From an uncultured Flavobacteriaceae bacterium (lineage in GTDB: Bacteria > Bacteroidota > Bacteroidia > Flavobacteriales > Flavobacteriaceae), in NCBI GenBank assembly GCA_905181615.1, contig CAJIYH010000006.1, positions 1 to 64,000 of the forward strand: a stretch of 64,000 nt of DNA, in the 5' to 3' direction. Made by a program: the position numbers and the translations under genes. The notes under the pieces were generated by a model, which searched no databases, was not told the origin of the DNA, and was given only the letters and a program-made list of their open reading frames with translations. Position 1 is the first letter of the stretch. Every line of letters begins with the position of its first letter. Below are positions 55,571 to 64,000 of the stretch, one piece after another.

Positions 55571-56134
55571 ATGAAACGAATTTTTCTCATTGATAATTAC
55601 GATTCTTTCACCTATAATTTGGTGCATTATCTAGAAGAGTTGAACTGTGAAGTAATCGTAAAAAGAAACGACCAGTTTGACTTAGACGAACTCGAGGCAT
55701 ACGATTACATCGTGCTTTCTCCAGGCCCAGGTATTCCAAACGAATCTGGATTATTAAAAGCGGCGATTGAACGCTACGCTCCTACCAAAAAAATTCTAGG
55801 CGTTTGTTTGGGACAGCAAGCAATTGCAGAGGTATTTGGCGCTACACTAATCAACTTAGACAAAGTATATCATGGAGTTGCAACTCCCATAAACATTGTT
55901 CAAGAGGATGCACTTTTTAAAGGTCTTCCAAAAACATTCGAAGTTGGTCGTTACCATTCTTGGGTAGTTAAAACCCCACTACCCGATCAGCTTGTTGCCA
56001 CTTCCTTTGACAACGAGGGTCAGTTAATGTCTTTGCGGCATAAAGAGTATAATGTATGTGCGGTTCAATACCATCCGGAGTCTGTACTTACACCCGATGG
56101 GAAAAAAATAATCGAAAACTGGATTAATTCATAG
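55571..56134 (+). CDS. trpG: Anthranilate synthase component II (glutamine amidotransferase)
   Basis: 187-residue class-I glutamine amidotransferase that feeds ammonia to TrpE. The start is IDNYDSFTYNLVHYLEEL, the catalytic cysteine is in GVCLGQQAIAE and the His-x-Glu pair is in VQYHPESVLT, completing the triad. PGPGIP shapes the oxyanion site. It might also serve aminodeoxychorismate synthase, as in some bacteria, but no pabB is in the window. Adjacent to trpE and trpD with 1- and 3-base gaps. Confidence 0.96.
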   Translation: MKRIFLIDNYDSFTYNLVHYLEELNCEVIVKRNDQFDLDELEAYDYIVLSPGPGIPNESGLLKAAIERYAPTKKILGVCLGQQAIAEVFGATLINLDKVYHGVATPINIVQEDALFKGLPKTFEVGRYHSWVVKTPLPDQLVATSFDNEGQLMSLRHKEYNVCAVQYHPESVLTPDGKKIIENWINS

Positions 56135-56137
56135 GCT

Positions 56138-57130
56138 ATGAAAAAGATACTCAACCGTTTAATTCGTCACGAGCAACTTTCTAAAGAAGAGGCGCGCAAA
56201 ATGCTTATTAATATCGCTGACGATAAGTACAACAGCTGTCAAATTGCATCGTTCCTTACAGTATTCATGATGCGCAGTATTAGCTTAGATGAGCTAGAAG
56301 GATTCAGAGCAGCCTTGTTAGAACTTTGCCTCGCGGTTGACCTCAGCGAATTCGAAACCATTGACTTGTGTGGAACTGGAGGAGACGAAAAAGACACCTT
56401 CAATATCTCTACACTTTCCTCTTTTATAACCGCTGGAGCAGGGGTGAAAGTTGCCAAGCATGGAAACTACGGTGTTTCTTCGGGCTGTGGTTCTAGTAAT
56501 GTATTGGAACATTTAGGGATTCGTTTTTCTAACGAAGAAGATTTTTTAAAACGCTGCATTGATCAGGCTGGGATTTGCGTTTTACATGCCCCACTGTTTC
56601 ACCCAGCAATGAAAAACGTTGCACCTGTGCGCAAAGATCTGGGTGTTAAAACATTTTTTAACATGCTCGGGCCTTTGGTTAATCCGGCGTTTCCGAAAAA
56701 CCAATTGACGGGTGTTTTTAATTTAGAATTGGCTCGTTTGTACCACTATCTTTTTCAAAAAACAGAACAAAACGTTACCGTTTTATACGACCTAAAAGGG
56801 TACGACGAAATATCCTTAACAGGAACAACCAAAGCATTGAGTAGAAACAGCGAACGGGTTCTTACTCCTGCAGATTTTGGAGTAAAACAACTCCAAGCTA
56901 CTCAGATTTCTGGTGGATCAAGTCTGGCTTCTTCTGCAGAAATTTTTATGAATATAATTCAAAACAAAGGAACCGAAGCACAACAAAATGTAGTTTGTGC
57001 AAATGCCGGAATGGCACTTGCAACTGCTTTAAACTTAAGTCCAATCGAAGGCTTCGAGAAAGCAAAAGAATCCCTTCTTAGCGGCAAGGCTTTTATTGCT
57101 TTATCAACACTTCAAAATCTGAGCAAGTAA
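56138..57130 (+). CDS. trpD: Anthranilate phosphoribosyltransferase
   Basis: Adds phosphoribosyl from PRPP to anthranilate. 330 residues, the normal length. Signatures: DLCGTGGDEKDTFNISTLSSF (PRPP-binding GTGGD), KHGNYGVSSGCGSSNVLEHLG and KTFFNMLGPLVNPA. Separate from trpG, unlike the fused proteobacterial form. Its stop shares one base with the trpC start (TAATG). Confidence 0.97.
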   Translation: MKKILNRLIRHEQLSKEEARKMLINIADDKYNSCQIASFLTVFMMRSISLDELEGFRAALLELCLAVDLSEFETIDLCGTGGDEKDTFNISTLSSFITAGAGVKVAKHGNYGVSSGCGSSNVLEHLGIRFSNEEDFLKRCIDQAGICVLHAPLFHPAMKNVAPVRKDLGVKTFFNMLGPLVNPAFPKNQLTGVFNLELARLYHYLFQKTEQNVTVLYDLKGYDEISLTGTTKALSRNSERVLTPADFGVKQLQATQISGGSSLASSAEIFMNIIQNKGTEAQQNVVCANAGMALATALNLSPIEGFEKAKESLLSGKAFIALSTLQNLSK

Positions 57131-57921
57131 TGACTATTTTAGATAAAATAATCGCAGACAAAAAAATTGAAGTTGCTTTACGCAAACAACTGTTTCCATT
57201 TAAATACTGGGAAGCCTCTCCTGTATTCGAAAGAACCACAAACTCCTTAGCTAAAGAACTCCGAGCGAGTAAATCGGGGATTATTGCAGAACACAAAAGA
57301 CGCTCTCCATCCAAGCAAAACATCAACAGCTCCCTTTCGGTAATCGATGTGGCAAAAGGATATGAAGACGCAGGCGTATGCGGCATGTCCGTTTTGACCG
57401 ATGGTAAGTATTTTGGTGGATCGCTAGAAGATTTAAACGTTGCTCGAGCAGTAACCAATTTTCCATTGCTCAGAAAAGATTTTATAATAAACGAATATCA
57501 ACTCATCGAAGCCAAAGCTCACGGTGCAGATGTCATTCTTCTGATCGCCTCCGTATTGACTCGCGAAGAAATAAAAAAGCTGTCAACTTTTGCTCAAAGT
57601 TTGGGACTCGAAGTTTTACTAGAAGTACATAACCGAGAAGAATTAGAAAAATCAATCATGCCTTCTTTGGATATTTTTGGAGTGAACAACCGCAACCTTA
57701 AAACATTTGAAGTAGACCTCAATACCAGCCGAACCTTAGTCGAAAAGATACCTACCGATTTCGTCAAAATATCAGAAAGCGGTATCAGCGATTCAGCTGC
57801 CATTTTAGATCTAAAAACCTATGGTTTTGAAGGGTTTTTGGTTGGCGAAAATTTCATGAAAACAAACAACCCGGGTGCAAGCGCTGCTGCATTCATTAAA
57901 GAAATTGAAGATGAAGCTTAA
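57130..57921 (+). CDS. trpC: Indole-3-glycerol phosphate synthase
   Basis: TIM-barrel enzyme that closes the indole ring from CdRP. 263 residues. Conserved segments include SGIIAEHKRRSPSKQNIN (catalytic Lys/Glu), VLTDGKYFGGSLEDL, LLRKDFIINEYQLIEAKAHG and the phosphate site KISESGISD, GFLVGENFM. Starts one base inside trpD and overlaps trpF by 11 bases, so the cluster is translationally coupled. Confidence 0.97.
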   Translation: MTILDKIIADKKIEVALRKQLFPFKYWEASPVFERTTNSLAKELRASKSGIIAEHKRRSPSKQNINSSLSVIDVAKGYEDAGVCGMSVLTDGKYFGGSLEDLNVARAVTNFPLLRKDFIINEYQLIEAKAHGADVILLIASVLTREEIKKLSTFAQSLGLEVLLEVHNREELEKSIMPSLDIFGVNNRNLKTFEVDLNTSRTLVEKIPTDFVKISESGISDSAAILDLKTYGFEGFLVGENFMKTNNPGASAAAFIKEIEDEA

Positions 57922-58528
57922 GGTTTGCGGCATGAGAACACCCGAAAACATCGAAGCTCTTGCAGCTTTGAATCCCGATTATATGGGCTTTATTTTTTGG
58001 GCGTCCTCTTCCCGTTTTGTAAATAAAATCACCCCTTTGTTGCCAAACAAAATAAAGAAAACTGGAGTTTTTGTTGATGCTACAATCGATTATATCGAAA
58101 CTATAATCAAAGAGCACAAACTACAGGCGGTGCAATTACATGGAAAAGAAGCTCCCGAATTTTGTGCTTACATCAAAACCTTAGACGTTGAAGTAATCAA
58201 AGCATTCAGCATGAAAGAGGCATTTGATTTTAAATCTTTAGAACCTTACGAAATTGCTTGTGACTTTTATTTATTCGACACCAAAGGAGAACTGCCGGGA
58301 GGAAATGGATATGGATTTGATTGGAGTATTTTAAAAAACTACCCCTCGGTAAAACCATTCTTTTTGAGCGGTGGAATTGGCAAAGAAGAAGTGTCCCAAA
58401 TTTTAGAATTAAGAAATACAGATTTACCCCTTTATGCAATTGATGTAAATAGTAAATTCGAAAGCGCACCTGGAGTAAAAAAAATAGATGAATTAGAACA
58501 ATTTAAAAATGAATTGTATGAACTATAA
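57911..58528 (+). CDS. trpF: Phosphoribosylanthranilate isomerase
   Basis: Amadori-type isomerase, step between TrpD and TrpC. 205 residues from the ATG at 57911 (overlap of 11 bases with trpC); the track start lies farther inside trpC. The signature [14 protein letters not shown] at the N terminus carries the catalytic cysteine, the [19 protein letters not shown] helix and the VQLHG strand follow, and the aspartate strand [16 protein letters not shown] and GGIGKEEV end the barrel. Overlaps the trpB start. Confidence 0.96.
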   Translation: MKLKVCGMRTPENIEALAALNPDYMGFIFWASSSRFVNKITPLLPNKIKKTGVFVDATIDYIETIIKEHKLQAVQLHGKEAPEFCAYIKTLDVEVIKAFSMKEAFDFKSLEPYEIACDFYLFDTKGELPGGNGYGFDWSILKNYPSVKPFFLSGGIGKEEVSQILELRNTDLPLYAIDVNSKFESAPGVKKIDELEQFKNELYEL

Positions 58529-59699
58529 TGTAGATGAAAAAGGATATTACGGTGATTTTGGAGGAGCATTCATCCCCGAGATGTTATATCCTAATGTCGC
58601 TGAGCTTAAAGAAAATTACCTTAAAATAACGGCAGAACCTGAGTTCAAAAAAGAATTCGATGCCTTACTTAAAAATTATGTAGGAAGACCTACGCCCCTT
58701 TATTTCGCAAAACGCTTATCCAAAAAATACAACACCAAAATTTATCTCAAACGAGAAGATTTATGTCATACTGGAGCGCATAAAGTAAACAACACCATCG
58801 GTCAAATTCTATTGGCAAAACGCCTGGGTAAAAACCGAGTAATTGCCGAAACTGGAGCTGGACAACACGGTGTTGCAACTGCAACGGTTTGTGCTTTAAT
58901 GGGAATTGAGTGTATCGTATATATGGGAGCATTAGACATCAAGCGTCAAGCTCCGAATGTTGCTCGAATGAAAATGCTTGGGGCAGAAGTTAGACCTGCT
59001 CTCTCGGGAAGCAAAACCCTAAAAGATGCCACAAACGAGGCCATTCGGGACTGGATTAACAATCCCGTAGACACACACTACATCATTGGATCTGTAGTTG
59101 GACCACACCCCTACCCGGATATGGTTGCTCGTTTTCAATCGGTTATTAGTGAAGAAATAAAAATACAACTCCAAGAATTAGAAGGCCGCGACTATCCCGA
59201 TCATGTAATAGCTTGTGTTGGTGGTGGAAGTAACGCTGCTGGGTTATACTACCATTACCTAAACGACGAACGTGTAAACATCATTGCAGTAGAAGCTGCC
59301 GGAAAGGGAATTGATTCTGGTGAGAGTGCTGCTACTTCAGTTCTTGGAAAAGAAGGAATTATACACGGAAGTAAAACCTTGCTGATGCAAACCCCCGACG
59401 GTCAAATTACAGAACCCTATTCTATTTCGGCAGGACTAGATTACCCAGGCGTTGGACCCATGCATGCCCATTTGTTCAGAACCAAGAGAGCCGAATTTAT
59501 TTCTGTTCCCGACAAAGAAGCCATGGATTGGGGATTAACTCTTTCTCAAATGGAAGGAATTATTCCTGCCATAGAAACTGCCCATGCATTCGCAGCACTA
59601 GATGTCCGTAAATTTGGACCCGATGAAGTGGTGGTATTTAACTGCTCGGGGCGTGGAGACAAAGATTTAGAAACCTACATCGATTATTTTAAGTTGTAA
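58518..59699 (+). CDS. trpB: Tryptophan synthase beta chain
   Basis: PLP enzyme that joins indole and serine. 393 residues from the ATG at 58518 (the track uses one 9 bases earlier); that start gives the family-typical [20 protein letters not shown]. The PLP lysine is in [13 protein letters not shown] and the phosphate-binding glycine loop is GGGSNAAG. This is the standard TrpB1 with the usual KREDL segment. Overlaps trpF by 11 bases. Confidence 0.97.
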   Translation: MNYNVDEKGYYGDFGGAFIPEMLYPNVAELKENYLKITAEPEFKKEFDALLKNYVGRPTPLYFAKRLSKKYNTKIYLKREDLCHTGAHKVNNTIGQILLAKRLGKNRVIAETGAGQHGVATATVCALMGIECIVYMGALDIKRQAPNVARMKMLGAEVRPALSGSKTLKDATNEAIRDWINNPVDTHYIIGSVVGPHPYPDMVARFQSVISEEIKIQLQELEGRDYPDHVIACVGGGSNAAGLYYHYLNDERVNIIAVEAAGKGIDSGESAATSVLGKEGIIHGSKTLLMQTPDGQITEPYSISAGLDYPGVGPMHAHLFRTKRAEFISVPDKEAMDWGLTLSQMEGIIPAIETAHAFAALDVRKFGPDEVVVFNCSGRGDKDLETYIDYFKL

Positions 59700-59723
59700 A
59701 AACAACAAGCAAGATTTTAGAAC

Positions 59724-60494
59724 ATGAAACAAAATAGAATAGACCTCAAATTCAAAGAAGACAAAAAACTATTGTCCATCTATTTTTCTGCTGGGTTCCC
59801 GAACCTAGAAGATACCGTACCAATTTTAAAAAACCTTCAAGCCTCGGGCGCAGATATGGTCGAAATTGGACTTCCTTTTTCCGACCCGCTTGCCGATGGA
59901 CCTACCATTCAAGAAAGCTCTACCAAGGCGCTTCAAAACGGAATGACCACTCAAAAACTCTTCGATCAGCTGCAAGGCATTCGCAAGCATATCGACATTC
60001 CTTTGGTGCTTATGGGCTATTTCAATCCGATGATGCAGTACGGAATACAGAAATTCTGTGAGCAGTGCGAAGCGATTGGCATTGATGGACTTATTATTCC
60101 TGACTTGCCCGTAGATGTGTATCACGAAGAATATAAAAACCTCTTCGAAAAACACGGACTCTACAATATGTTTTTGATTACCCCACAAACTTCAGATGAA
60201 CGCATCCGCTACATCGATGATGTTTCGAACGGATTCATTTATATGGTTTCTAGTGCCGCCGTTACAGGAGCGCAAGGCTCTTTTGGAGCAACCCAAGCGG
60301 ACTACTTTAAACGAGTTGCCAATATGAACCTAAAAACAGAAACAGTGGTTGGGTTTGGGATCAGCAATGCCGATACATACCAAGCTGCAACAGCCTATTC
60401 TAGGGGAGCAATTATTGGTTCTGCTTTTATTAAATTCCTTGAAAAAGATGGGGTTGATAACATCAAAGACTTTGTAGCCCAGATTAGGAAATAA
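59724..60494 (+). CDS. trpA: Tryptophan synthase alpha chain
   Basis: Cleaves indole-3-glycerol phosphate to indole, which is channelled to TrpB. 256 residues. The catalytic glutamate and aspartate appear in MVEIGLPFSDPLADGPTIQ and GLIIPDLPVD; the barrel continues with FLITPQTSDERIR and the phosphate site GFGISNA / IIGSAFIK. Last gene of the trp operon, 24 bases after trpB. Confidence 0.97.
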   Translation: MKQNRIDLKFKEDKKLLSIYFSAGFPNLEDTVPILKNLQASGADMVEIGLPFSDPLADGPTIQESSTKALQNGMTTQKLFDQLQGIRKHIDIPLVLMGYFNPMMQYGIQKFCEQCEAIGIDGLIIPDLPVDVYHEEYKNLFEKHGLYNMFLITPQTSDERIRYIDDVSNGFIYMVSSAAVTGAQGSFGATQADYFKRVANMNLKTETVVGFGISNADTYQAATAYSRGAIIGSAFIKFLEKDGVDNIKDFVAQIRK

Positions 60495-60721
60495 CAACAT
60501 TTTGTCTTTATATATATATTAGTGAAAGCATAACTTCCCTAGCCTTATCAAAATATGGTTCTTCTGTTAAAAAAAATAAATGCTATTGCTAGCCTACTTA
60601 CAAAAAATACTCGTGAATTTTCTATTTGGTTTGTATTTGCTAAATTAGTTGCTTAATCAACGTAACAACTCATACACAAACACGTTGTATCCCAATACAA
60701 AAAAAACTGAAATTAATTATA

Positions 60722-62071
60722 ATGGAAATAATATTTATACTAATCGGATTAATGTTGGGAGGTCTAATAACGTTCTTATGGACTTTAAATAATAAAAAGC
60801 TAAAAGACAAAATTCATACTATTAAAAATGAACAATCTGAATTAAAAGTAAAAAAGGAAGGTTTAGAAAATGAGAATAAATTAAAAGAAGAGAAAATTAA
60901 CAAAACTACTCAGCTTTTGAATGACAAGACATTAGATTATAACTCTCTGAATAAACAATTAGCGACAGAGTTAGCAAATAATAAAGCATTAAGAGAAAAA
61001 CTTGAAACACAAAAACAAGAAATTGAAAATTTAGGAAAAAAATTCAATATTGAGTTTCAGAATATCGCTAATAAAATATTAGAGGAAAAAACTGAAAAAT
61101 TCACGAATGTAAATAAGAAAAGCCTTGAAGTAATATTGAAACCTCTAGCTGACAATATAGATAAGTTTAAAAAACAAGTAGAAGATAGTTATAATAATGA
61201 ATCTAAAGAACGCTTCTCGCTGGGGGAACAAGTCAAAGAGATGGCTAAGCTAAACAAGATCATTAGTGATGAAGCACGGAATCTTACTACTGCTTTAAAA
61301 GGAGAAGCAAAAACACAGGGTAATTGGGGAGAAATGATTCTTGAAAGTATTCTTGAAAAATCAGGTTTGCGAAAAAATGAAACCTATTTTACAGAACATC
61401 AATTACTAGATGATGATGGTAATCCTTTACGAACTGATTCTGAAAATAAAAAAATGCGCCCAGATGTAGTAATTAAATATCCTGATAATAGAAGCGTAAT
61501 AATTGATTCAAAAGTATCATTGAATGCCTTTACTCGATATTTATCATCATCTGATAAAGATGAGCAAGAGCGTGAATTACAGCTACACGTTATTGCTATA
61601 AAAAATCATATAGTTTCGTTAAGCACAAAAGGTTATGACGATTACGACAAAGCCTTAGATTTTGTTATGATGTTCATCCCTAGTGAACCAGCTTACATTG
61701 CCGCTATGCAAGGTGATTCAAACCTATGGAATTACGCATATGACAAGAGAATTTTATTAATGAACCCAACTAATTTAATAACTTCTTTAAAACTCATAGT
61801 TGACTTGTGGAAAAGAGAATATCAAAATGAAAATGCCATAGAAATTGCTAATAGAGGTGCTAAACTTTATGATAAATTTGTAGGATTCGTGATGAACCTT
61901 AAAGATGTAGGAACTCATTTAGTTAAAGCACAAGGAAAATATGAAGATGCTTATAAACAACTGAGAACAGGAAACGACAATTTAGTATTACAGGCGACAA
62001 AACTAAAAAACTTAGGTGTAAAGAATAAAAAAGATTTACCGAACGAATTTAAAACCATAAAAAATGAATAA
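60722..62071 (+). CDS. rmuC: DNA recombination protein RmuC
   Basis: 449 residues: an N-terminal membrane helix (IFILIGLMLGGLITFLW), a long coiled coil (about residues 25-130, Lys/Glu/Asn-rich) and the RmuC domain, seen as EAKTQGNWGEMILESILEKSGL, then RPDVVIKYPDNRSVIIDSKVSLNAF and FVMMFIPSEPAYIAA. The D-x(n)-D-x-K pattern is that of a nuclease fold. RmuC limits inversions between short repeats. Codon use is more A/T-rich than in the trp genes next to it. Its stop overlaps the start of the DoxX remnant. Confidence 0.92.
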   Translation: MEIIFILIGLMLGGLITFLWTLNNKKLKDKIHTIKNEQSELKVKKEGLENENKLKEEKINKTTQLLNDKTLDYNSLNKQLATELANNKALREKLETQKQEIENLGKKFNIEFQNIANKILEEKTEKFTNVNKKSLEVILKPLADNIDKFKKQVEDSYNNESKERFSLGEQVKEMAKLNKIISDEARNLTTALKGEAKTQGNWGEMILESILEKSGLRKNETYFTEHQLLDDDGNPLRTDSENKKMRPDVVIKYPDNRSVIIDSKVSLNAFTRYLSSSDKDEQERELQLHVIAIKNHIVSLSTKGYDDYDKALDFVMMFIPSEPAYIAAMQGDSNLWNYAYDKRILLMNPTNLITSLKLIVDLWKREYQNENAIEIANRGAKLYDKFVGFVMNLKDVGTHLVKAQGKYEDAYKQLRTGNDNLVLQATKLKNLGVKNKKDLPNEFKTIKNE

Positions 62072-62300
62072 AAACACAGATTTAGGATTATTAATCCATC
62101 GCATGCAGTTGGTGGATTAATGTTGTAGCTTGGTATTGCAAAATTAAATGGGGTATCCAACATTGAAGGAATGTTAATTGCAACAGGCCTACGGCATTTT
62201 CAGCTTATGGCGTGTACATCACAGAAATTGTTGCACCCATTTAATTCTTATTGGGTTTAGAACACGTTTGGCTTCTGCTGTTTTTGTATATGGTGCATTG
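62064..62300 (+). pseudogene. Decayed, truncated DoxX-family gene
   Basis: The ATG at 62064 overlaps the rmuC stop. The first frame reads MNKNTDLGLLIHR; then the frame changes to VGGLML, an in-frame TAG and LGIAKLNGVSNIEGMLIA; another change gives FSAYGVYITEIVAPI and a stop; a further one gives GFRTRLASAVFVYG. Put together this is the first about 90 residues of a DoxX-type membrane protein (about 130-140 normally), with several frameshifts and stops. Sequence related to the convergent UDG-family remnant begins near 62300, so the 3' end is missing. Recognition is by eye. Confidence 0.8.
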
Positions 62301-62623
62301 TTTGCGCAACTGAACATCTTGCATTCCTATATCTAAAGCGTCTATTTTGTCTCGATAGGCTCCATCTACAACATCACATATTCCAAATTGTTCTCGTTTC
62401 AAAAAAGACTTACGCTGCTCTATCGCTTGGGTTGTGTTTTTGATAACTGATTTTAAATCATAGAGGCGATTCCAAATTTTCCAAAGCATTCCGTTACTAC
62501 TTCCGTAACAAAAATCTATATCTTGATCGTTATCGCTTCAGTCGAAGATCATGGCGGAGGTAATGTGCCAACAATTAAGCGAGTTGAGTTTTCGAGAATA
62601 TAAGGATGCTTATGGAACCACAT
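62241..62623 (-). pseudogene. Decayed, 3'-truncated uracil-DNA-glycosylase-family gene
   Basis: From an ATG at 62623 the minus strand reads a start like MWFHKHPY and STRLIVGTLPPP, the conserved beginning of a UDG-family subgroup, then a TGA at 62549. In another frame it continues as DIDFCYGSSNGMLWKI, ending about EQFGICDVVDGAYRDKIDALD and IGMQDVQLRK near 62300; the track lists this part as the 82-residue ORF at 62241-62489. The remaining half, with the rest of the fold, is gone. So one premature stop, one frameshift and a 3' deletion. Bases 62241-62300 may belong to the DoxX remnant. Confidence 0.75.
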
Positions 62624-62677
62624 AATAGGAATTTGCACTAAAAATAGATATATTAGTTAAAAGTAAATCAACTAGTT

Positions 62678-62782
62678 ATGGGAAAAGGAGATAAAAAAAC
62701 ACGACGAGGAAAAATTAATCTTGGCACTTCTGGTGTAACACGTAACCGAAAAGACAGCAAGAAAAAACGCGCTAAATCTTAG
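62678..62782 (+). CDS. 30S ribosomal protein bTHX
   Basis: Not in the ORF track (34 residues). ATG at 62678, TAG at 62780-62782. Highly basic, starting MGKGDKKTRRGKI and ending KKKRAKS, the pattern of bTHX, a small peptide that sits in the head of the 30S subunit. The 3' end overlaps the convergent yaaA stop by 4 bases. Confidence 0.82.
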   Translation: MGKGDKKTRRGKINLGTSGVTRNRKDSKKKRAKS

Positions 62783-63540
62783 CGAATAAAGACAGGCTGC
62801 ATCTCGTTTGTTGTATACTCTTCGCTGTACTGATAACCAGCTACATCAAAATCTTGTAAATCGGATAGGCTTTGGCAGTCGTTATCCAAAACATAGCGTA
62901 CCATAATTCCACGGGCTTTTTTGGCAAAGAAGGAAATTATTTTGAGCTTTCCGTTTTTAAAATCTTTGAACTGCGGAGTTACTATCGGAGCTTCTAATGC
63001 TTTGGTATCGATTGCAGCAAAATATTCGTTGCTGGCAAGGTTTACAAAAAGTTCGTCTTTCTTAAATTCTTCGTTCAACAAACTAGTAACCTTAGTTTTC
63101 CAAAAGTCAGGTAAATTTTTCTTAGTTCCTACGGGGAATTTTGTTCCCATTTCTAAACGGTAGGGTTGAATTAAATCCAAAGGTTTTAATAAACCATACA
63201 AACCCGAAAGAATGCGAAGTTGGCTTTGTAATGCCTCAATTTTTTTTGAATCAAGAGAATAAACATCAAGGCCTGTATAGACATCCCCATCAAAAGCATA
63301 AATTGCAGGGCGGGCATTTTTTGGTGTAAAAGGAAGTTCAAATGCTTGGTTGCGCTCCCAGTTTAGTTGAGATAATTTTTGGGAAATTCCCATCAAGTTG
63401 CCTAAACCAGCAACCGATTTTTTCTTTAGCAATTTATTGATGCGTTCAGATTCAGACAAAAAAACAGACTGAGATGCTTTTGAAGTTGGGAGTTCCTTTT
63501 CAAAATTCAAGGATTTGGCGGGTGAAATAATCATTTTCAT
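62779..63540 (-). CDS. yaaA: YaaA / DUF328 peroxide stress protein
   Basis: 253 residues, the family length. Begins MKMIISPAKSLNFE, continues with MGISQKLSQLNWERNQAF and ends near the conserved ...GYQYSEEYTTNEMQPVFIR. The phrase AIYAFDGDVYTGLD is also diagnostic. YaaA lowers free iron under peroxide stress in E. coli and binds DNA; helix-hairpin-helix-like features were described in the family. Monocistronic and convergent with bTHX. Confidence 0.95.
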   Translation of the reverse strand: MKMIISPAKSLNFEKELPTSKASQSVFLSESERINKLLKKKSVAGLGNLMGISQKLSQLNWERNQAFELPFTPKNARPAIYAFDGDVYTGLDVYSLDSKKIEALQSQLRILSGLYGLLKPLDLIQPYRLEMGTKFPVGTKKNLPDFWKTKVTSLLNEEFKKDELFVNLASNEYFAAIDTKALEAPIVTPQFKDFKNGKLKIISFFAKKARGIMVRYVLDNDCQSLSDLQDFDVAGYQYSEEYTTNEMQPVFIR

Positions 63541-63619
63541 AGTCCTACAATTTTAATCTAAAGTAAGGGGCTTATTTGAAAAACACAAATGAAATGGATT
63601 TCAACTCTTTATACCTTCA

Positions 63620-64000
63620 TTATAAATTTTTATGAACGGCGTATTGACGCCATTTTTCAAGTGCTAATTCCATGTCGTTTGGAATTTCAGAATCGAACTG
63701 CATCCACTTTCCAGTAACAGGGTGTTCAAAACCAAGAGTCTTTGCATGCAACGCCTGACGGGGTATTAACTTAAAACAATTGTCAACAAATTGCTTGTAT
63801 TTTGTAAAACTCGTCCCTTTAAGAATCGAATCACCACCATACCGTTCGTCGTTAAATAAGGTATGTCCAATGTGTTTCATATGTGCACGAATTTGGTGTG
63901 TTCGTCCCGTTTCTAATTGACATTCCAGAAAGGTCACATAACCCAAACGCTCCAATACTTTGTAATGAGTAACCGCGTTTTTTCCAGCTTCTCCCTCTTC
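63620..64000 (-). CDS. RluA/RluD-family pseudouridine synthase, 5' end outside window
   Basis: The frame is open to the window edge, 126 residues visible, C-terminal part only. The signature LETGRTHQIRAHMKHIGHTLFNDERYGG is that of RluA-family 23S rRNA pseudouridine synthases, and RQALHAKTLGFEHPVTGKWMQF follows. The track's start at a TTG is only an internal codon. The catalytic aspartate lies upstream, outside the window. Which subfamily (RluD is most common here) cannot be settled. Confidence 0.92.
   Translation of the reverse strand, partial: EEGEAGKNAVTHYKVLERLGYVTFLECQLETGRTHQIRAHMKHIGHTLFNDERYGGDSILKGTSFTKYKQFVDNCFKLIPRQALHAKTLGFEHPVTGKWMQFDSEIPNDMELALEKWRQYAVHKNL

Noticed and set aside
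60495-60721. Inverted repeat CAACGT...ACGTTG (60658-60687) as an insertion scar or attachment site
   Set aside because: Only 6-bp arms and no second copy in the window; the 227-base gap between trpA and rmuC otherwise shows nothing definite.
62241-62489. 82-residue ORF as an intact small gene
   Set aside because: It is the middle part of a UDG-family gene whose N-terminal part continues upstream in another frame after a stop; treated as pseudogene.

Overview
The window is a low-GC chromosomal segment of a member of the Bacteroidota, almost certainly a marine Flavobacteriaceae-type bacterium. The grounds are the Bacteroidota promoter pattern (TTTG, about 19 bases, TAnnTTTG), the near absence of Shine-Dalgarno sequences except one in front of rpsU, families such as DUF5916, DUF4369, DUF3467, DUF2851 and flavobacterial SHOCT/BspA-type lipoproteins, and lipoboxes of the form SCGSDDD. 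No phage, insertion sequence, CRISPR array or rRNA was seen. All identifications are from reading the sequence; no searches were run.

Layout. 1-12 kb: housekeeping and envelope genes (partial htpG, GNAT, FMN glutamate-synthase-like protein, AlkB-like dioxygenase, a lipoprotein with no standard start codon, DUF5916 and DUF4369 proteins, bcp-queD-idi, prfC, a DUF962 protein). 12-25 kb: the leftward ribosomal/RNA polymerase block tuf-tRNA-Trp-secE-nusG-rplKAJL-rpoBC-DUF3467. 25-35.5 kb: MoxR ATPase plus VWA protein, esterase, LTA-synthase-like phosphatase, three tiny membrane peptides, Kazal-type lipoprotein, M28 peptidase, CocE-like hydrolase. 35.5-46 kb: an accessory zone with two large mosaic lipoproteins (InlB-like repeats, DUF5011, BspA/DUF285 repeats, C-terminal cupredoxin) that are recent partial copies of each other, small genes of low recognisability, and dispersed 50-85 bp repeats at the gene boundaries. 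46-53 kb: tRNA-Thr/Tyr/Gly/Thr, hpf, xerC-type recombinase, rpsU, acyl-CoA dehydrogenase, a dead ComEA-like gene, alanine/sodium symporter, PspC, a dead DUF2851 gene, rhodanese. 53-60.5 kb: marR-yceI-CDGSH and then the complete trpEGDCFBA operon behind a Trp-Trp leader peptide and attenuator. 60.7-64 kb: rmuC, two truncated pseudogenes fused tail to tail (DoxX and a uracil-DNA-glycosylase-family gene), bTHX, yaaA and a partial rluA-family gene.

How it fits together. The tRNA order Thr(TGT)-Tyr-Gly-Thr(GGT) is the one that in many bacteria runs directly into tuf, and tuf here still runs into tRNA-Trp-secE-nusG; the 21 kb between them therefore looks like an interruption of an ancestral operon, and it holds most of the variable surface genes. 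Four decayed genes (ComEA-like, DUF2851, DoxX, UDG-family) lie among intact core genes, which suggests ongoing gene loss. The most interesting unexplained material is the mosaic cupredoxin/BspA lipoprotein pair with its repeat-bounded neighbours, the nearly leaderless trp leader peptide, the 27-residue CDGSH protein and the three tiny membrane peptides.
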